The notes below the pieces were generated by a model, which was given only the letters and a program-made list of their open reading frames with translations, ran no database searches and was not told where the DNA came from. The position numbers and the translations under genes were made by a program. A stretch of 5,751 bases of DNA from Betaproteobacteria bacterium (GTDB lineage: Bacteria > Pseudomonadota > Gammaproteobacteria > Tethybacterales > Tethybacteraceae), in NCBI GenBank assembly GCA_026710225.1, contig JAPORI010000088.1, forward strand, positions 1 through 5,751, given 5' to 3'. Positions 4,643-5,751 of the stretch are shown here, one piece after another. Each line of letters begins with the position of its first letter. The first letter of the stretch is position 1.

Positions 4643-5751
4643 ATGGAAATGGAATTCATAGACGAGAACCGCACCAGTGCCATCATCAAGGTGGTAGGCG
4701 TCGGCGGCTGCGGTGGCAACGCAGTGCGCAACATGTGCGCCAACCACGAGATCGAGCAGGTTGCCTACTACGCGGTCAACACCGATGCGCAGGCTCTTGA
4801 CAGCATGCCTTCGGGAGTCGAGCGCATCCAGATCGGGCAAAGCACCGGGCGCGGTCTGGGTGCCGGAGCCGACTACTCTCTGGCTGAAAAGGCGGCCCGC
4901 GAGGATGAGGCTCGATTGCGCAAGATCATCGACGGCGCTGACATGGTGTTCGTTGCCGCCGGCATGGGCGGCGGCACCGGCACCGGTGCCGCGCCGGTGA
5001 TCGCCGAGTTGTGCCAGGAGCAGAAGATTCTCACCGTGGCGGTGGTAACCAAGCCGTTCGGATTCGAGAATCGGGATGCACCCGCCGAAGTCGGGATCGA
5101 CAACCTCAACAAGCAGGTTGACTCGGTGATCATCGTTCCCAATGACAAGGTGCTCGAGCATTTTGGCGAGGATGTCAAGATGGATGAGATATTCCAGCGC
5201 TCGGACGAGGTGCTGATCAACGCGGTGTCCGGAATCTGCGAGGTGATTGCCAAGCCTGGACACATCAATGTTGATTTCGCCGATGTGCGTTCGGTGATGA
5301 GCGAGATGGGCCGGGCGATGATGGGCACCGCTTTGGAAGAGGGACCGGCGCGAGCGGTTACCGCCGCAACCAAGGTGATCGAGTGCCCGCTGCTTGAAGG
5401 CATCGATTTGCTCAACGCCCGCGGCCTGCTGGTCAACATCAGCGCCAGCAAGGACAGTCTTTCCTTCAAGGAGGTCAACGAGGCGATGAACCTGATCAAG
5501 CCCAAGGCATCTCCGGAGGCCAAGGTCTTTTTCGGGATCGTCTACGACGATACGCTTGGTGAAAAGATGCGCATCACCTTGATTGCAACCGGCCTGCGCA
5601 GCGAGAGCGGCCTGCGCCGACTCGGCGGCGGCACCCATATCGGTGCTGCGGCGCGCCCGGCGATGTTCCGCTCGGCGCGCATGAAGAAGGGCAACCTCAA
5701 TCAGCAGTCGCTGCTTGACGGGGATGAACGGATGCAGGCGGTACTGCGCAA
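4643..5751 (+). CDS. ftsZ: Cell division protein FtsZ, lacking its extreme 3' end
   Basis: FtsZ is the tubulin-like GTPase that forms the division ring. The frame runs from ATG 4643 to the window edge without a stop: 369 complete codons of a protein commonly about 380-400 long in this group. Seen: VVGVGGCGGNAV (17-28), NTDAQAL (46-52), the tubulin/FtsZ signature GMGGGTGTGAAP (107-118), TKPFGFE (136-142), VPNDK (165-169), the T7 catalytic loop NVDFADVR (209-216), MSEMG, and CPLLEGIDL (248-256). The globular core ends near ATGL (315-318) and a basic linker follows. Arg144, Asn167 and the T7 acids Asp211 and Asp214 are present. The segment between FGFE and VGIDNL is two residues shorter than in FtsZ I know. 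The last residues, DERMQAVLR (361-369), may begin the C-terminal peptide that binds FtsA. Motifs GEDV, PGHINVDF and YDDTLGE suggest a betaproteobacterial type. Confidence 0.98.
   Translation, partial: MEMEFIDENRTSAIIKVVGVGGCGGNAVRNMCANHEIEQVAYYAVNTDAQALDSMPSGVERIQIGQSTGRGLGAGADYSLAEKAAREDEARLRKIIDGADMVFVAAGMGGGTGTGAAPVIAELCQEQKILTVAVVTKPFGFENRDAPAEVGIDNLNKQVDSVIIVPNDKVLEHFGEDVKMDEIFQRSDEVLINAVSGICEVIAKPGHINVDFADVRSVMSEMGRAMMGTALEEGPARAVTAATKVIECPLLEGIDLLNARGLLVNISASKDSLSFKEVNEAMNLIKPKASPEAKVFFGIVYDDTLGEKMRITLIATGLRSESGLRRLGGGTHIGAAARPAMFRSARMKKGNLNQQSLLDGDERMQAVLR

Noticed and set aside
5189..5235. Archaeal-looking DEVLINAV in FtsZ (188-195) as a sign of gene transfer
   Set aside because: The stretch resembles archaeal FtsZ, but the surrounding motifs are bacterial and betaproteobacterial in type. 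A short match in a conserved helix is better explained by convergence.
4625..5638. Open frame of 337 codons on the minus strand opposite ftsZ
   Set aside because: It mirrors the strongly conserved ftsZ frame, is rich in His, Asp and Gly as expected from reverse reading, and has no recognisable domain.

Overview
This window is a run of a division and cell wall (dcw) cluster, with every gene on the + strand: murC (3' part), murB, ddl (ddlB type), ftsQ, ftsA and ftsZ (5' part, most of the gene). The DNA is GC-rich (roughly 60%), with strong G/C preference at third codon positions, and almost all of it is coding. The FtsZ has several features I associate with betaproteobacterial FtsZ, such as GEDV before helix H8, PGHINVDF at the T7 loop, CPLLEGIDL and YDDTLGE. 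The order murC-murB-ddl-ftsQ-ftsA-ftsZ occurs in many Proteobacteria. As I recall, Burkholderia and Neisseria have murB elsewhere, so a betaproteobacterium outside those groups, or a nearby gammaproteobacterium, is my best guess. This is inference; there is no rRNA in the window to settle it.

Layout: murC fills 3-821. murB (818-1738) and ddl (1735-2655) each begin inside the stop codon of the gene before, with ATGA junctions. ftsQ (2649-3332) overlaps ddl by 7 nt, and ftsA (3325-4599) overlaps ftsQ by 8 nt. The only intergenic space is 43 nt (4600-4642), which carries a strong Shine-Dalgarno in front of ftsZ. ftsZ then runs off the right edge. I see no RNA gene, mobile element, CRISPR array, terminator or clear promoter.

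How the genes work together: MurB completes UDP-MurNAc, MurC adds the first L-Ala, and Ddl makes the D-Ala-D-Ala that ends the stem peptide. FtsZ forms the cytoplasmic ring, FtsA anchors it to the membrane, and FtsQ links it through the periplasm to the septal synthesis complex. The overlaps suggest one transcript with translational coupling from murC to ftsA, while ftsZ has an independent, stronger ribosome binding site.

I do not find a novel multi-gene system. The points worth a second look are departures from the norm inside the division proteins: a two-residue deletion in a conserved FtsZ segment, a possible FtsZ C-terminal peptide without its usual proline, a divergent FtsA, an FtsQ with almost no cytoplasmic tail, and a dnaX-like arrangement (Shine-Dalgarno, A7 slippery run, stem-loop) inside ftsA.
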